A stretch of DNA of 48,545 bases. It comes from a virus. The stretch is taken from positions 1 to 48,545 of the IMG/VR virus record IMGVR_UViG_3300044949_002262; one strand, given 5' to 3'. The notes beneath the pieces were generated by a model. That model was not told the origin of the DNA and did not search any database. It saw only the letters and a list, made by a program, of their open reading frames with translations. This document shows, one piece after another, positions 13,644 to 22,155 of this stretch. Both the position numbers and the translations under genes were made by a program. Position 1 is the first letter of the stretch, and the number at the start of each line of letters is the position of its first letter.

Positions 13644-16060
13644 CACGCCACCTGCTTTTCTAGTCTTCTATTTAAGGACACTTCACCTCTATCAATAGAT
13701 GCTTGTTGCTCGCCGGCAACAATCCTCTGCGGCAAGGATGCAGGCGGAATCTGCACTACAACTTCCTGGCCCTGACCTCGTGCTTGCGCCTGGTCTGCTG
13801 CCGCCATCTGTGCGCCCTCTGCAGCTAGAGCGGGACCAGGACCAGGCGGCGCTTGTTCAGCTGAGGCTACTGCGGTTCCCTGCTGTATGACCTGGACACT
13901 GCCCACACGGAATCCTTCGATCCTCTCCATTGCAGCAAGCAGCGCCTGTCTCTGGCCAGAGTTTAGGTCCCTCATCATCGTGCTAGGCGCTACACCTGCA
14001 GCCGCGGCCGCGACTCTGATGTACATCGCAGTGTCGTTTTCGGACGGCGGTGCATACCTAGTGATAGCTTGAGCTATGGTCAGACCGCTGTAATTCCTGC
14101 CCTTAAACAGCAGCGCTTCTTTTGCTCTTCTACCCACATCGTACGTCGGGAAGATGGCAAACCTACCGTCAGTTCCGATGGCTCCCTGGCGTCTAGCAAA
14201 GTCACCAAACTCGATGTTGCCCGGGTTGTTGTTTCTCCAGTTTCTAGCGCCGGTTCTGCGCTCTACCCTACCGTCATCGTACCTGACCACGTTGAATCCA
14301 GGACCCCTCTCCACAACCTCAGTTATGGTACCAGTTGATGCGCCCGCACCGGTGCCATCTCCACTGATAGACGGAGTTACAGGCACCGTTGCAGTTCGCT
14401 GCGCCGATGCAGATACTTGAGATATAGGTGAGGTTGATGGTGTAGTAGTTGCTCTGGGTGTGACACCGCCAAAAACAGCCCTGCCGACTCTAGAAATGTT
14501 TCCATATACGCTTGGCGTAGTGCCACTAGTCGGAGGCCTCGTAACAGGCAATGGTCTTGCAGCGCTATCAGGTGCCGTCTCCGCCGACTGCGGAGGAGTC
14601 AATTCTGTTCGAACCGGTGCCGATGCTTCCGGACTCTGTCTTCTCGACCTATCGAGGTAAAGCTGATACCTTTGTCTTCTGAGCCACAGTTCTCTTTCCG
14701 CTATTCTAGCTCCGCCGCTCAATTCTCTGGGTAAGTTCTCAAGAAGGGTCTGATCTGTAACGTCTCTGGTTGCCTCTGTTATCTCTGGCCAGAGTCTCTG
14801 TATCTCTTCAGTTTCGCGTCTAGATTCCTCTACCCTTCTTTCCTGACCTCGCTGAGCTTCCCTTACGGATCTTTCAGCGTCCGTTTCCCCGCCTGCTTGA
14901 ACTTCGAGCTGTGACGGCGCTGGCTGGTCAGAATAAAACTCAGCTGCAGCTCCAGCTGCAGGTCCTGCCTCTCTTGTAGCTACTCTTTCCCTATTGCTTC
15001 TTGCTTGCTCTTCAGCAGCCTCACTTAGATATGAAGCGACCTGTATGACTATTTCCCTGAAGATTTCTTCTCTTTCGGGGTTATGGGGATCATTTTCCGG
15101 GTATACGCCGATGAGTTCTCTGTATATCTCTCGTGACTCGTTCACCGTGGCTGCAGCTGCACCAGCCGCGATACCAACAACTGGTATAGCGCCAAGTAAA
15201 GCAGCTCCTAATTCTATGCCTGCACCGACAAAATCACCGTTTCTAAGTCGATTCAAGACAGGAATTGCTGCAAGAGCTATAGCAAGTCCTGGTATGATTC
15301 TCCTGAAGGAACTAACCGCCGCCCTTCTTGCAGCTGCTGGAATCCTGGATCTTATTTGCGCTCTTAACTGTTGGGCGCTAAGTCTAGAAGCTTCGGGTGC
15401 TCGAGGACTCGGTGTCACCGAAGGAATCAAAATGGGTCTAGGTGCTGCTGCAGGACTTGGAGCTCGAATTGTAGGCTCTATTCTAGTGGGTCTAGCCTGA
15501 ACTGGGGGTCTTACCCTAGTTACAGTTTCTCTTACAACCTGTCTGACGGCTTGTGTCTGTCTGGAGATTTGCTGTCTTATTGCCTGCACACGACGAACTC
15601 TCTGTGCAGCTCTCATGCGGCGCAGTCTTTCGCGACCACGCGCGCCAAACCTACCTCTTCGACCTCTAAGCCTAGGTCTCGGACGCCCACCACCGATACC
15701 TGGCAACTCTCCACCTGCACCGTCAGGGTTGAGATCAAGACCTTTCAGCTCAGCAATGATCTTGGCTAGGATATCATTTTGTCTGTCCTGCAGTTCCACA
15801 GATTCACTTATGCGCAGGACATTTGCCGCCGCAACTTCCATCTCCTTAGACTTGATAGTCTGAAGTCTACTCTCGCGGTATGCCTGAGCTGCGTCGACTA
15901 CCACCTTCTTTGCAAATGTACTGGCTAGAGAGCCAAACCTACGAAATGCTGACTTGGAGGCGTCAGTACCAGCTGCGGCTCTGGTACTGACCCTAGGCCT
16001 ATCGGAGGCAGGAGCCACCGGCGACGGCAGTGGTCTGTTGCTTGCCGGTGACTCCGCCAT
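13643..16060 (-). CDS. Large virion protein with lytic-transglycosylase-type domain; tape-measure candidate, 805 aa
   Basis: Residues 1-130 are charged/helical. There is an Arg-rich segment (about 150-200) and a hydrophobic Ala/Gly-rich membrane-like region at about 253-304 (PGLAIALAAIPVLNRL, AALLGAIPVVGIAAGAAAA). A domain at about 600-725 starts RNWRNNNPGNIEFGDFA and contains GTDGRFAIFPT and ITRYAPPSENDTAMY. That RNNNPGNI domain is known from virion-associated muramidase-like proteins of several phages. Classic tail clusters place the tape measure just after frameshifted chaperones, as here (gp26, holin, this gene). Its stop overlaps the next start (GTGATG). Function as tape measure is inference. 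Confidence 0.7.
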   Translation of the reverse strand: MAESPASNRPLPSPVAPASDRPRVSTRAAAGTDASKSAFRRFGSLASTFAKKVVVDAAQAYRESRLQTIKSKEMEVAAANVLRISESVELQDRQNDILAKIIAELKGLDLNPDGAGGELPGIGGGRPRPRLRGRRGRFGARGRERLRRMRAAQRVRRVQAIRQQISRQTQAVRQVVRETVTRVRPPVQARPTRIEPTIRAPSPAAAPRPILIPSVTPSPRAPEASRLSAQQLRAQIRSRIPAAARRAAVSSFRRIIPGLAIALAAIPVLNRLRNGDFVGAGIELGAALLGAIPVVGIAAGAAAATVNESREIYRELIGVYPENDPHNPEREEIFREIVIQVASYLSEAAEEQARSNRERVATREAGPAAGAAAEFYSDQPAPSQLEVQAGGETDAERSVREAQRGQERRVEESRRETEEIQRLWPEITEATRDVTDQTLLENLPRELSGGARIAERELWLRRQRYQLYLDRSRRQSPEASAPVRTELTPPQSAETAPDSAARPLPVTRPPTSGTTPSVYGNISRVGRAVFGGVTPRATTTPSTSPISQVSASAQRTATVPVTPSISGDGTGAGASTGTITEVVERGPGFNVVRYDDGRVERRTGARNWRNNNPGNIEFGDFARRQGAIGTDGRFAIFPTYDVGRRAKEALLFKGRNYSGLTIAQAITRYAPPSENDTAMYIRVAAAAAGVAPSTMMRDLNSGQRQALLAAMERIEGFRVGSVQVIQQGTAVASAEQAPPGPGPALAAEGAQMAAADQAQARGQGQEVVVQIPPASLPQRIVAGEQQASIDRGEVSLNRRLEKQVA

Positions 16061-16062
16061 AG

Positions 16063-16407
16063 TTAGTCTCTTTCAACCCTACGGTGACGTCTCATGTCAT
16101 CATCGTCGTCATTGTTCTCAATGGACTTGATCTTCTCCTGCCCACGAGTCCATGCAGCGACGCCGAGGATGGCACCGAACGCAAGGTGAATGATGCCGCC
16201 GTTGGACAGAGACAGGCTCTCCCAAGCGGCATAGGCTGTGTCAGCAAGTCCAAAGCTCTTCATGATGATCGGAATGAACATAGCAAGTAGCGGAAACATC
16301 ACAAAGTCCATAAAGCAGATGAGCATGTAGAGCCAGCCCATGGCTGGTCTCCAGTATGCCCTAACCCAGTGTTCCTCTGGTTTCTGTGTGTCAGCGCTTG
16401 TTTGCAT
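16063..16407 (-). CDS. Holin, GTA 3TM family, 114 aa
   Basis: WRPAMGWLYMLICFMDFVMFPLLAMFIPII forms one or two membrane spans (shown here in part as the region of residues 19-48). GGIIHLAFGAILGVAAWTRG (about 70-89) is the conserved C-terminal span and WTRGQEK motif of the three-TM holins found with gene-transfer agents and some aquatic myoviruses. The acidic run NNDDDDD and basic tail RRHRRVERD follow. It would permeabilise the inner membrane for lysis. It is located inside the tail operon rather than beside an endolysin, and its start overlaps the end of the frameshift ORF by 17 nt. Confidence 0.8.
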   Translation of the reverse strand: MQTSADTQKPEEHWVRAYWRPAMGWLYMLICFMDFVMFPLLAMFIPIIMKSFGLADTAYAAWESLSLSNGGIIHLAFGAILGVAAWTRGQEKIKSIENNDDDDDMRRHRRVERD

Positions 16408-16585
16408 TTTCCCTCTGCTCCTTTAGCTCTTTAAGGAATTGCAGAAGCATTTGGACGAAGACGTCACGCTCGAATGGTATGAGTCCCTCTACTTCTTTAA
16501 TTGAGTACTTATGGTGCTGAATCAGGGCAAAGAGAGTTAGGTAGTAGTTCTCTAGCGTGTTGTGATTCAGCGCAACGTAAAAAAA
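16391..16585 (-). CDS. Downstream ORF expressed by -1 frameshift from gp26 (tail-assembly-chaperone extension)
   Basis: A 64-codon open frame overlapping the gp26 end in the -1 frame. It has no ATG, GTG or TTG before a Met deep inside, and an in-frame TGA lies directly upstream, so independent initiation is unlikely. Slipping back one base on the seven-T run yields a continuation beginning YVALNHNTLENYYLTLFAL, then EGLIPFERDVFVQMLLQFL, ending ENANKR; the fusion is 295 aa. The helical IPFERD segment recalls the second member of chaperone pairs in myoviruses, possibly the counterpart of T4 gp51. See the frameshift finding. Confidence 0.75.
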   Translation of the reverse strand, partial: FFYVALNHNTLENYYLTLFALIQHHKYSIKEVEGLIPFERDVFVQMLLQFLKELKEQRENANKR

Positions 16586-17277
16586 TCAGTTAGGCTCGTA
16601 AGTTCAATCACTCTCTCATTGCCGCTAGAGTTGGTGTAGGTCAGTTTGTGGTGCAGACGAGGCGCCGCAGCCATGAAGTTTTGGATCTTCTCCAGGGTCT
16701 CAACGCCGCAGTCATCCAGGAACTCCTCAATCTCCTTGAGAGAGTAGTCCGCAGGATTGTACAGGTCATCCCCGTCATAGATCTTGTCGACGCAGCGAAG
16801 GATCAGCTCGTAGTAGGCTTCGTCGCCTGCGGTGAAGTACTGCTTGTCGTCCAGCAGGGACGCAGCGGGCCACCTCATCACGAATCCCATGGAATCGGTG
16901 ACCTTGATGACAGGGTCCACATTCTCTGGAAACTGGACCTTGACTTCCTTGAGGTCGATAGTGAAGTCGTATACCTTCCTGTCCTCGCTGTCCCTATAAG
17001 ATACCTGGACGATGTTGCTTACAGACACAGCTCTCAGCTGAAGGAACAGGTACTCGAGGTCAAAGATCGGCAGCTTGTCCACGTCGAACGCCTCACTGAT
17101 GGCGCAGTTGTTGACTATCTGCTTCACGGCTCGCAGTGAGTCTGCTGGATCCTCTGACGACTTTGCAATCAGCAGGATCTTCTCTTCCCTGACGAGAAAG
17201 GGTCTGAACGACTCCTTCTTGCCCGTGGACGGAACCGTGAACTCGTAGATTGGGTGCTTGACTTTAGGTAGTGGCAT
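16567..17277 (-). CDS. 26: gp26 baseplate hub subunit (T4 baseplate / chaperone family), 236 aa
   Basis: MPLPKVKHPIYEFTVPSTGK, RPFLVREEKILLIAKSSED and LPIFDLEYLFLQLRAVSV are characteristic of T4-like gp26 (the short-tail baseplate family PF12322 as I know it). A GGAG lies 8 nt before the ATG. It acts in baseplate hub assembly. The last codons overlap a slippery run that can extend it by 62 residues. Preceded by the gp54-like gene, followed by holin and tail proteins. Confidence 0.85.
   Translation of the reverse strand: MPLPKVKHPIYEFTVPSTGKKESFRPFLVREEKILLIAKSSEDPADSLRAVKQIVNNCAISEAFDVDKLPIFDLEYLFLQLRAVSVSNIVQVSYRDSEDRKVYDFTIDLKEVKVQFPENVDPVIKVTDSMGFVMRWPAASLLDDKQYFTAGDEAYYELILRCVDKIYDGDDLYNPADYSLKEIEEFLDDCGVETLEKIQNFMAAAPRLHHKLTYTNSSGNERVIELTSLTDFFTLR
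16579..16585 (-). promoter_or_regulatory. Slippery heptanucleotide for programmed -1 frameshift
   Basis: Seven T on the minus strand, in phase as T-TTT-TTT within the gp26 codons GAT TTT TTT ACG, 10 nt before the gp26 stop codon. This is a canonical X-XXY-YYZ site. I did not compute the stimulatory structure downstream. Confidence 0.75.
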
Positions 17278-17316
17278 TATCTAATCTCCAAACGCATTGT
17301 GTTGTTGTTAGTTGAA

Positions 17317-17949
17317 TCACGTGTTTTGTATCGCCAGTGAGGATCCGGATCCCTGTAGGAGCTGGTGATTCGTATATGCAAACACGACACTGGTCTTGAA
17401 CAGCTCGTTGGTCCTTGACCATGCAAGACCTGCATCAGCCATTGATATGGGAAAGGCTTCGACCAAGCCAAATCTCAAGATAGGAGTTACTTCTCCACCA
17501 ACGCCAGATTCGGTACCGGTGCTGTTGTAGACCTTTATGTCCATGTCGACGCAGTAATCTTCTTTGTACCCGGTCATGAAAGTGGGTATTCTGACAACAG
17601 CGCCTCCCGATCCTGAGATGTCGACTATGTTGTACATCCAGTCATAGAAAAACTTTGCTATGGCCATCTCAGACGTGTCGATGAAGTCTATGGAGACCTC
17701 GTTGAACCTACTCTTTCCAGTCGGCGTCTTGATCCTGGGCCCTACGCCGTATCTTCTTGACTCGTATGTGTCAAACACTATCCCGGGGATGTTAACCCTT
17801 TCGGCTCTCATGGTCATGACACGAGACGCCTCAACGCCGTATGAGCCGGCTAGTACGCCTGGAACTGGTACTTCGACGTTGAACTTATTTACGGGGAGTG
17901 TGCCGTACCTTCCGATGTTATCGGAAAACTCTTGAATGTTGAACGCCAT
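17317..17949 (-). CDS. Tail-tube-fold protein, likely baseplate tube initiator gp54-like, 210 aa
   Basis: The tube fold of gp19/gp48/gp54 is suggested by the N-terminal NKFNVEVPVPGVL, MTMRAERVNIPGI, the mid SIDFIDTSEMAIAKFFYDWM, and the closing AFPISMADAGLAW plus TSVVFAYTNHQLL (strand order and the Phe-Pro turn). The length suits the short gp54/gp19 forms of aquatic T4-like phages. Tube protein gp19 normally sits beside gp18, which is absent here, so gp54 is preferred. Coupled to the upstream gene by TAATG. Confidence 0.6.
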   Translation of the reverse strand: MAFNIQEFSDNIGRYGTLPVNKFNVEVPVPGVLAGSYGVEASRVMTMRAERVNIPGIVFDTYESRRYGVGPRIKTPTGKSRFNEVSIDFIDTSEMAIAKFFYDWMYNIVDISGSGGAVVRIPTFMTGYKEDYCVDMDIKVYNSTGTESGVGGEVTPILRFGLVEAFPISMADAGLAWSRTNELFKTSVVFAYTNHQLLQGSGSSLAIQNT

Positions 17950-18557
17950 TAGACTACTTGGCTCCTAGACCTATTCCAGACCGTATTGACATCAGCCTTG
18001 GCAAACTTTTCGGTGGGCAGCATGAGGGCAACGTCCCAGAAGTTGGGCTGTATCCTGAGAAACTTGGACTGCACGTGATCGAGCAGGTAGTGCTTGACGC
18101 ACGGCTCGAAGTATCTGAACCTTGATGCCTTGGACAGTAACTCGTAGCTCACAACCAGCTTCGTGGAGTCGTTGAACTTCTTGTTGTTGGTGATCCCATA
18201 GAGCTGGTCCATGAGCTTTGCCCTGAGCACCGGCGGCAGGTAGTGGAGGTTCATGCCGAGGAAGCCACCTGGCTTTGGACCGATCACGAACACCAGAGGA
18301 AACATGTCGTAGTAAGGCAGGGTCTTTTTGTTCTTTGGGTCGTAGAAGAACGAGTACATGCTTCCGATCGACCCACCGTCTATGCTGGTCTCCAGGTTGT
18401 TGTCGTCCGGATCTTGCATGAGCTTGTTGCGATTTACTGACTTGACAGCAGCCGCCTGATTGCGGAACCAGGTTCTTGCATCCCTCTGACGGACTGATTG
18501 GTCGATGCCATCAGCCTTGCCAGTCTTAGCTATCTTCTGAAAGATGTAACTTGCCAA
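17949..18557 (-). CDS. Conserved T4-like virion protein, candidate DNA end protector gp2, 202 aa
   Basis: The block YYDMFPLVFVIGPKPGGFLG, then MNLHYLPPVLRAKLMDQLYG, is one I associate with a conserved gene of aquatic T4-like phages that is often labelled DNA end protector (gp2) or structural protein. It is directly downstream of gp4, as gene 2 is near gene 4 in T4. T4 gp2 is longer (274 aa), so the assignment is tentative. Role if correct: binds DNA ends in the capsid and shields them from RecBCD. Confidence 0.5.
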   Translation of the reverse strand: MASYIFQKIAKTGKADGIDQSVRQRDARTWFRNQAAAVKSVNRNKLMQDPDDNNLETSIDGGSIGSMYSFFYDPKNKKTLPYYDMFPLVFVIGPKPGGFLGMNLHYLPPVLRAKLMDQLYGITNNKKFNDSTKLVVSYELLSKASRFRYFEPCVKHYLLDHVQSKFLRIQPNFWDVALMLPTEKFAKADVNTVWNRSRSQVV

Positions 18558-18578
18558 GGTGTCTCTCGCTTCTTCACC

Positions 18579-19037
18579 CTATTTATCACCACGACCGTAG
18601 ATCTGATCCTCAGTCATGATCATGAACTTCCATCCTCGGTCCTTGCAGTAGTCCTCGGCGGCTGTCCACTTGGCCTTGTTCACGCCCCACGTCATCACCT
18701 CAGTCAGGTACCTGCGAGACTGTCTTGGGTTCTCTGGTCTCTTTGGCTCGACTGTCTGCGCCTTTGGCTTCACCTCGACCAGCACCGTCTCGTTGATGCC
18801 CTTCCTCGTACGCATGTGGACTAGGAAGTCTGGAAAGTACCTGTGGACTCTGTTGTCGACCGGTGAGCGATAGGGTATGATCCTCTCCTCGGACGACCAC
18901 CAGAGGACATCTGAGTGCAGGTCAAAGTAGCTCATGAGCCTGAGCTCCCATCCGGATCGGTATACGATGTTAGAGGGATCGCCCCTGTACTTGTCGGGGT
19001 TCTTTGGCTTGAAGAAGCCCTGGTTGTATTTCGGCAT
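18579..19037 (-). CDS. 4: gp4 head completion protein (TnsA-like nuclease fold), 152 aa
   Basis: PSNIVYRSGWELRLMSYFDL, YRSPVDNRVHRYFPDFLVHM and VLVEVKPKAQT give the E-xn-D-x-ExK pattern of the PD-(D/E)xK/TnsA nuclease fold characteristic of T4 gp4 (gp50). Length matches T4 gp4 (150 aa). Acts in head completion before tail joining. First gene of the leftward late operon, behind the late box at 19075-19082. Confidence 0.9.
   Translation of the reverse strand: MPKYNQGFFKPKNPDKYRGDPSNIVYRSGWELRLMSYFDLHSDVLWWSSEERIIPYRSPVDNRVHRYFPDFLVHMRTRKGINETVLVEVKPKAQTVEPKRPENPRQSRRYLTEVMTWGVNKAKWTAAEDYCKDRGWKFMIMTEDQIYGRGDK
18580..18587 (-). promoter_or_regulatory. Possible late promoter, GATAAATA
   Basis: On the minus strand GATAAATA overlaps the gp4 stop codon, 22 nt before the next start codon. 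One mismatch to the T4 late box. Confidence 0.35.
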
Positions 19038-19054
19038 GGGGTCTCATGAACACA

Positions 19055-19062
19055 TATAAATA
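19055..19062 (+). promoter_or_regulatory. T4-type late promoter, rightward
   Basis: Exact TATAAATA, 33 nt before the TTG start of gp48. No -35 box, as expected for gp55-dependent late promoters. Confidence 0.75.
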
Positions 19063-19074
19063 GCGAGGTCGGAA

Positions 19075-19082
19075 TATTTATA
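19075..19082 (-). promoter_or_regulatory. T4-type late promoter, leftward
   Basis: Exact TATAAATA on the minus strand, 38 nt before the gp4 start. With the box at 19055-19062 it forms a face-to-face (overlapping divergent) pair, so the two transcripts would share about 13 nt. Confidence 0.75.
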
Positions 19083-19095
19083 AGAGAGGCGTCAG

Positions 19096-20022
19096 TTGGT
19101 ACGACAGTTAATTGAAAGCGCTGTTTCAGACTTTCGTCGCCTCAGAGACGGTGGTGTTGGATACAGTGCCCCGTTTGGGGGAACAACTAGACTTGTTTTC
19201 CCAGAAGACCTAAACAGAACATCATTTAGCAGATTGAATGCTGATAGCGTAGAAGTGCCGTACATGACCATGGGCTTCAGCTCGTACGAGAGGCGCTCTA
19301 TCTACCAGCAGCCATTCTATAGAGATGTGATGAGGATTGCACTGCCACTTCCAGACAATCTGACCGAGCAGACAAGTGTAAGCTATGACAAGAGCACTGA
19401 ACTTGGTTCCGTTGCTGGATCTGTAGTCGAGGGCCTGTCACAGGGCGTTCCTGCAAATCTTCAAGAGGGCCTAAGATCAGCTGAAACTGTTGCGACCGGA
19501 ATAGCCGCATCTGCAATACGAAGGCTAGCCAATGCATTGAGTCCCAACATAGGCAACGCGGCTTCAGCTCTGACTGGTATAACGGCAAACCCGTTTCAGG
19601 TTGTCCTCTTCAAGTCACCGGAGTTTAGGGCACACACGTTCAGCTGGCAATTTGCGCCGAAGAACAGGAACGAAACTGACACCGTAAACAACATCATCAA
19701 GGCATTTAGGTATCACGCTCTTCCAGGAGTTCTAGGCGCAGGCGGTGTGATCTTTTCATACCCGGAGATACTCACGATCAACTTCAGGCCGCAAGAGACT
19801 GCAAACTACATGTACGAATTCAAGCCGTGTGTGGTCGAATCAGTTGCGGTGAACTACACGCCAAACGGCCCGTCATTCTTCAACAGGACAGGTGCTCCGA
19901 CCGCAGTCCAGTTCACCATCCGAGTTCAAGAGATAGAGATCTGGACCAAGGCTGATTTCCTTCGAAACCCTCAAGGCATATTCAATAATGCCACCATAGC
20001 CGGCAATTTTTTTGAGCCGTAA
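19096..20022 (+). CDS. 48: gp48 baseplate tail-tube cap
   Basis: NPFQVVLFKSPEFRAHTFSW, QFAPKNRNETDTVNNIIKAF and the C-terminal VQFTIRVQEIEIWTKADFL fit the tube-like gp48. 308 aa against 364 in T4. The middle has an Ala/Gly-rich insertion (residues about 110-170). The start is taken as TTG 19096 with AGAGG 6 nt upstream; the next in-frame ATG would remove about 56 conserved-looking residues. It terminates the baseplate dome and starts tube polymerisation. Confidence 0.8.
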   Translation: MVRQLIESAVSDFRRLRDGGVGYSAPFGGTTRLVFPEDLNRTSFSRLNADSVEVPYMTMGFSSYERRSIYQQPFYRDVMRIALPLPDNLTEQTSVSYDKSTELGSVAGSVVEGLSQGVPANLQEGLRSAETVATGIAASAIRRLANALSPNIGNAASALTGITANPFQVVLFKSPEFRAHTFSWQFAPKNRNETDTVNNIIKAFRYHALPGVLGAGGVIFSYPEILTINFRPQETANYMYEFKPCVVESVAVNYTPNGPSFFNRTGAPTAVQFTIRVQEIEIWTKADFLRNPQGIFNNATIAGNFFEP

Positions 20023-20033
20023 GGAAGTAGTAG

Positions 20034-20915
20034 ATGCCTGAGAGATACTTCGACAAGTTTCAGCGTATCAGATACGCCAATACGGAAGTGCGGGACATCA
20101 CGCAGCGCACGGCATTTCTGAATACGGTATACAACAATCCCGTGTTTTACTATCCCTACGACGTAGCCCAGGGAGAGAGACCGGACATCATAGCCAACAG
20201 GTACTACAGCGACCAGTACCTATCATGGCTACTTTACATGTCAAACAAGGTGATAGACCCATACCACGACTGGTATCTGGACCAGACTACGTTTGAGGAG
20301 TTCATTGTCAAGAAGTACGGCTCTCTGGCCAACGCACTGACAAAGATCAAGTACTACAGGAACAACTGGTACTCTGACTCGAGTCCGACCATATCGTCCA
20401 CGACATATAACAGCCTGGATGCATCTCTGGTCAGGTTCTACGAACCCGTGCCGATCAACGGCGTAGTCACCTCTAACCCCAGAGAGTACACCAGAACAAA
20501 GGTCGACTGGACCATAAAGACTAACTCCATCGCCAGATACTCAACTGCAAACGGGGCAGGGTTTACCAGTGGTGAGGTTGCTGATGTAGTGTATGACAGC
20601 AACAACAGAGGCACGGGGCAGGTCACGTTCGCCAACACCACGACTGTCATGCTAGAGAATCTAGCGGGCACTGCCACCGGCGGTAGTATATCAGGATCCA
20701 GCTACATCAAGGGCAGAGAGTCACTTGCAAACACTGGCTTCACCTCCGCCAACGTGGTCATAAGCAACATACCTGCAGTCGAGCTACCGTACTGGAGCCC
20801 GGTCACCATGTACGAGCACGAGAACGAAGTCAACGAGCGAAACAAGTCCATACTTGTCCTGAAGAGCGAGTTTGCTCCTGGCGTGGCTCGAGAACTGAAG
20901 AACCTACTGAGGTAG
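20034..20915 (+). CDS. 53: gp53 baseplate wedge
   Basis: YFDKFQRIRYANTEVRDITQ, then the LysM-like stretch GERPDIIANRYYSDQYLSWL and DPYHDWYLDQTTFEEFI, are typical of gp53. T4 gp53 is 196 aa; here 293 aa, because of a central insertion (about residues 165-245) containing GTGQVTFANTTTVMLENLAG, a beta module shared with gp7, gp8 and the DUF4815 protein. The C-terminus (YEHENEVNERNKSILVLKSE) rejoins the family. It links adjacent wedges in the baseplate. Confidence 0.85.
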   Translation: MPERYFDKFQRIRYANTEVRDITQRTAFLNTVYNNPVFYYPYDVAQGERPDIIANRYYSDQYLSWLLYMSNKVIDPYHDWYLDQTTFEEFIVKKYGSLANALTKIKYYRNNWYSDSSPTISSTTYNSLDASLVRFYEPVPINGVVTSNPREYTRTKVDWTIKTNSIARYSTANGAGFTSGEVADVVYDSNNRGTGQVTFANTTTVMLENLAGTATGGSISGSSYIKGRESLANTGFTSANVVISNIPAVELPYWSPVTMYEHENEVNERNKSILVLKSEFAPGVARELKNLLR

Positions 20916-20916
20916 C

Positions 20917-22155
20917 ATGACAAACCTCAACTACAGAAACGGCGATGTACAAATAGTAACACTGACGATCACCTCCGAGAGGGGTACGATCGACCTCAAG
21001 TCATCGTTTGTGGGAGCGTCAATATACGAGAGCGTGTTCACCCCCGGCATGGTGTGCGACATACGAGTGCTGGACATGAACGACTTGCTCGGTCAAGCAA
21101 GACTTGTCGGCGACGAGGTAGTCATCTTTGAGATCTACGTGATGGGTTCGCAGAATGCCCTGTATAGGTTTGCTCTCCACGAGCTGTCGGAGCTAGAGAG
21201 CGTCGGCTCACAGAAGGGCAAGACTTACACTCTCAAGTGCGTGTCTGAAGAAGCCATGTATGCAAAGACCAACTTCGTGCAGAAGAGTTACAACCAGCTT
21301 TGCTCCGAGATGGTGGAGGACATTTACTACAACTACCTGCGCAGCTCTAAGCCCATAGAGATAGAGACCACCAGGGCGCCTCAGAAGATATTGGTCCCAA
21401 ACAAGAACCCGTACGACGCCATAAGCATGATCAAGAAGAGATCCGTATCCGCGGACCAGAGGTCATCCTTCTATGTGTTCTTTGAGAACAGAAGGAACGA
21501 GCAGCAGACGTTCAACTTTGTGACGCTTGAAAAGCTTTTTAGCGAATCCACGGTCAAGGACTTTCAGATGTCCGACGCCATCAACACCTCCATCTTTGCC
21601 AGGGGCGATGACAACATAATCGCGTTCAGGATCCCAAACCAGTTCAGCTCCACAGATCGAATCGCGTACGGCGGTCCAAGAAGAATAGTCACGTTCAACT
21701 TTACCACGTGGCAGTTTGAGACCAGGAATGTCGAGACAAGCGAGTCTACCTTTGCTGCTGTCGGCGGTGCAGGATCGCTAGACAGTCGGGCATTCCAAAA
21801 CAAGTACTTTACCTCAGATACTCCACCGCAGTCGATGATCCCGGTAGACATCTCGCAGAGGCCCGAGACGTTCATCCCAGAGGCTACGCCCGACACTCAG
21901 GCGCTCATAGCGCTATTGATGCAGAACTCGCTGAGGATCAAGGTCATAGGAGATACGGTGCTCACCGCCGGAGCCACGATCAATTGCACCTTGCCTAACC
22001 GCAAGTCATTCACCGACGCTCCATCAGAAGATCCCTTGATCACTGGTAAGGTGCTGATCACTAGGATACACCACAGGATCGGTACGGCAACTGACAGGCC
22101 TAGATACACGTGCTCCATCGAGGGAATCAAGGGTCGCTATGAGGAGGCGCTTTAA
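20917..22155 (+). CDS. 27: gp27-like baseplate hub protein, 412 aa
   Basis: N-terminal tube-like domain (GDVQIVTLTITSERGTIDLK, FVGASIYESVFTPGMVCDIR) and C-terminal ITRIHHRIGTATDRPRYTCS fit the hub family of T4 gp27/Mu gp44 type. Length matches T4 gp27 (391 aa). It sits immediately before gp5, which it should bind as a trimer. Stop and gp5 start overlap (TAATG). Confidence 0.75.
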   Translation: MTNLNYRNGDVQIVTLTITSERGTIDLKSSFVGASIYESVFTPGMVCDIRVLDMNDLLGQARLVGDEVVIFEIYVMGSQNALYRFALHELSELESVGSQKGKTYTLKCVSEEAMYAKTNFVQKSYNQLCSEMVEDIYYNYLRSSKPIEIETTRAPQKILVPNKNPYDAISMIKKRSVSADQRSSFYVFFENRRNEQQTFNFVTLEKLFSESTVKDFQMSDAINTSIFARGDDNIIAFRIPNQFSSTDRIAYGGPRRIVTFNFTTWQFETRNVETSESTFAAVGGAGSLDSRAFQNKYFTSDTPPQSMIPVDISQRPETFIPEATPDTQALIALLMQNSLRIKVIGDTVLTAGATINCTLPNRKSFTDAPSEDPLITGKVLITRIHHRIGTATDRPRYTCSIEGIKGRYEEAL

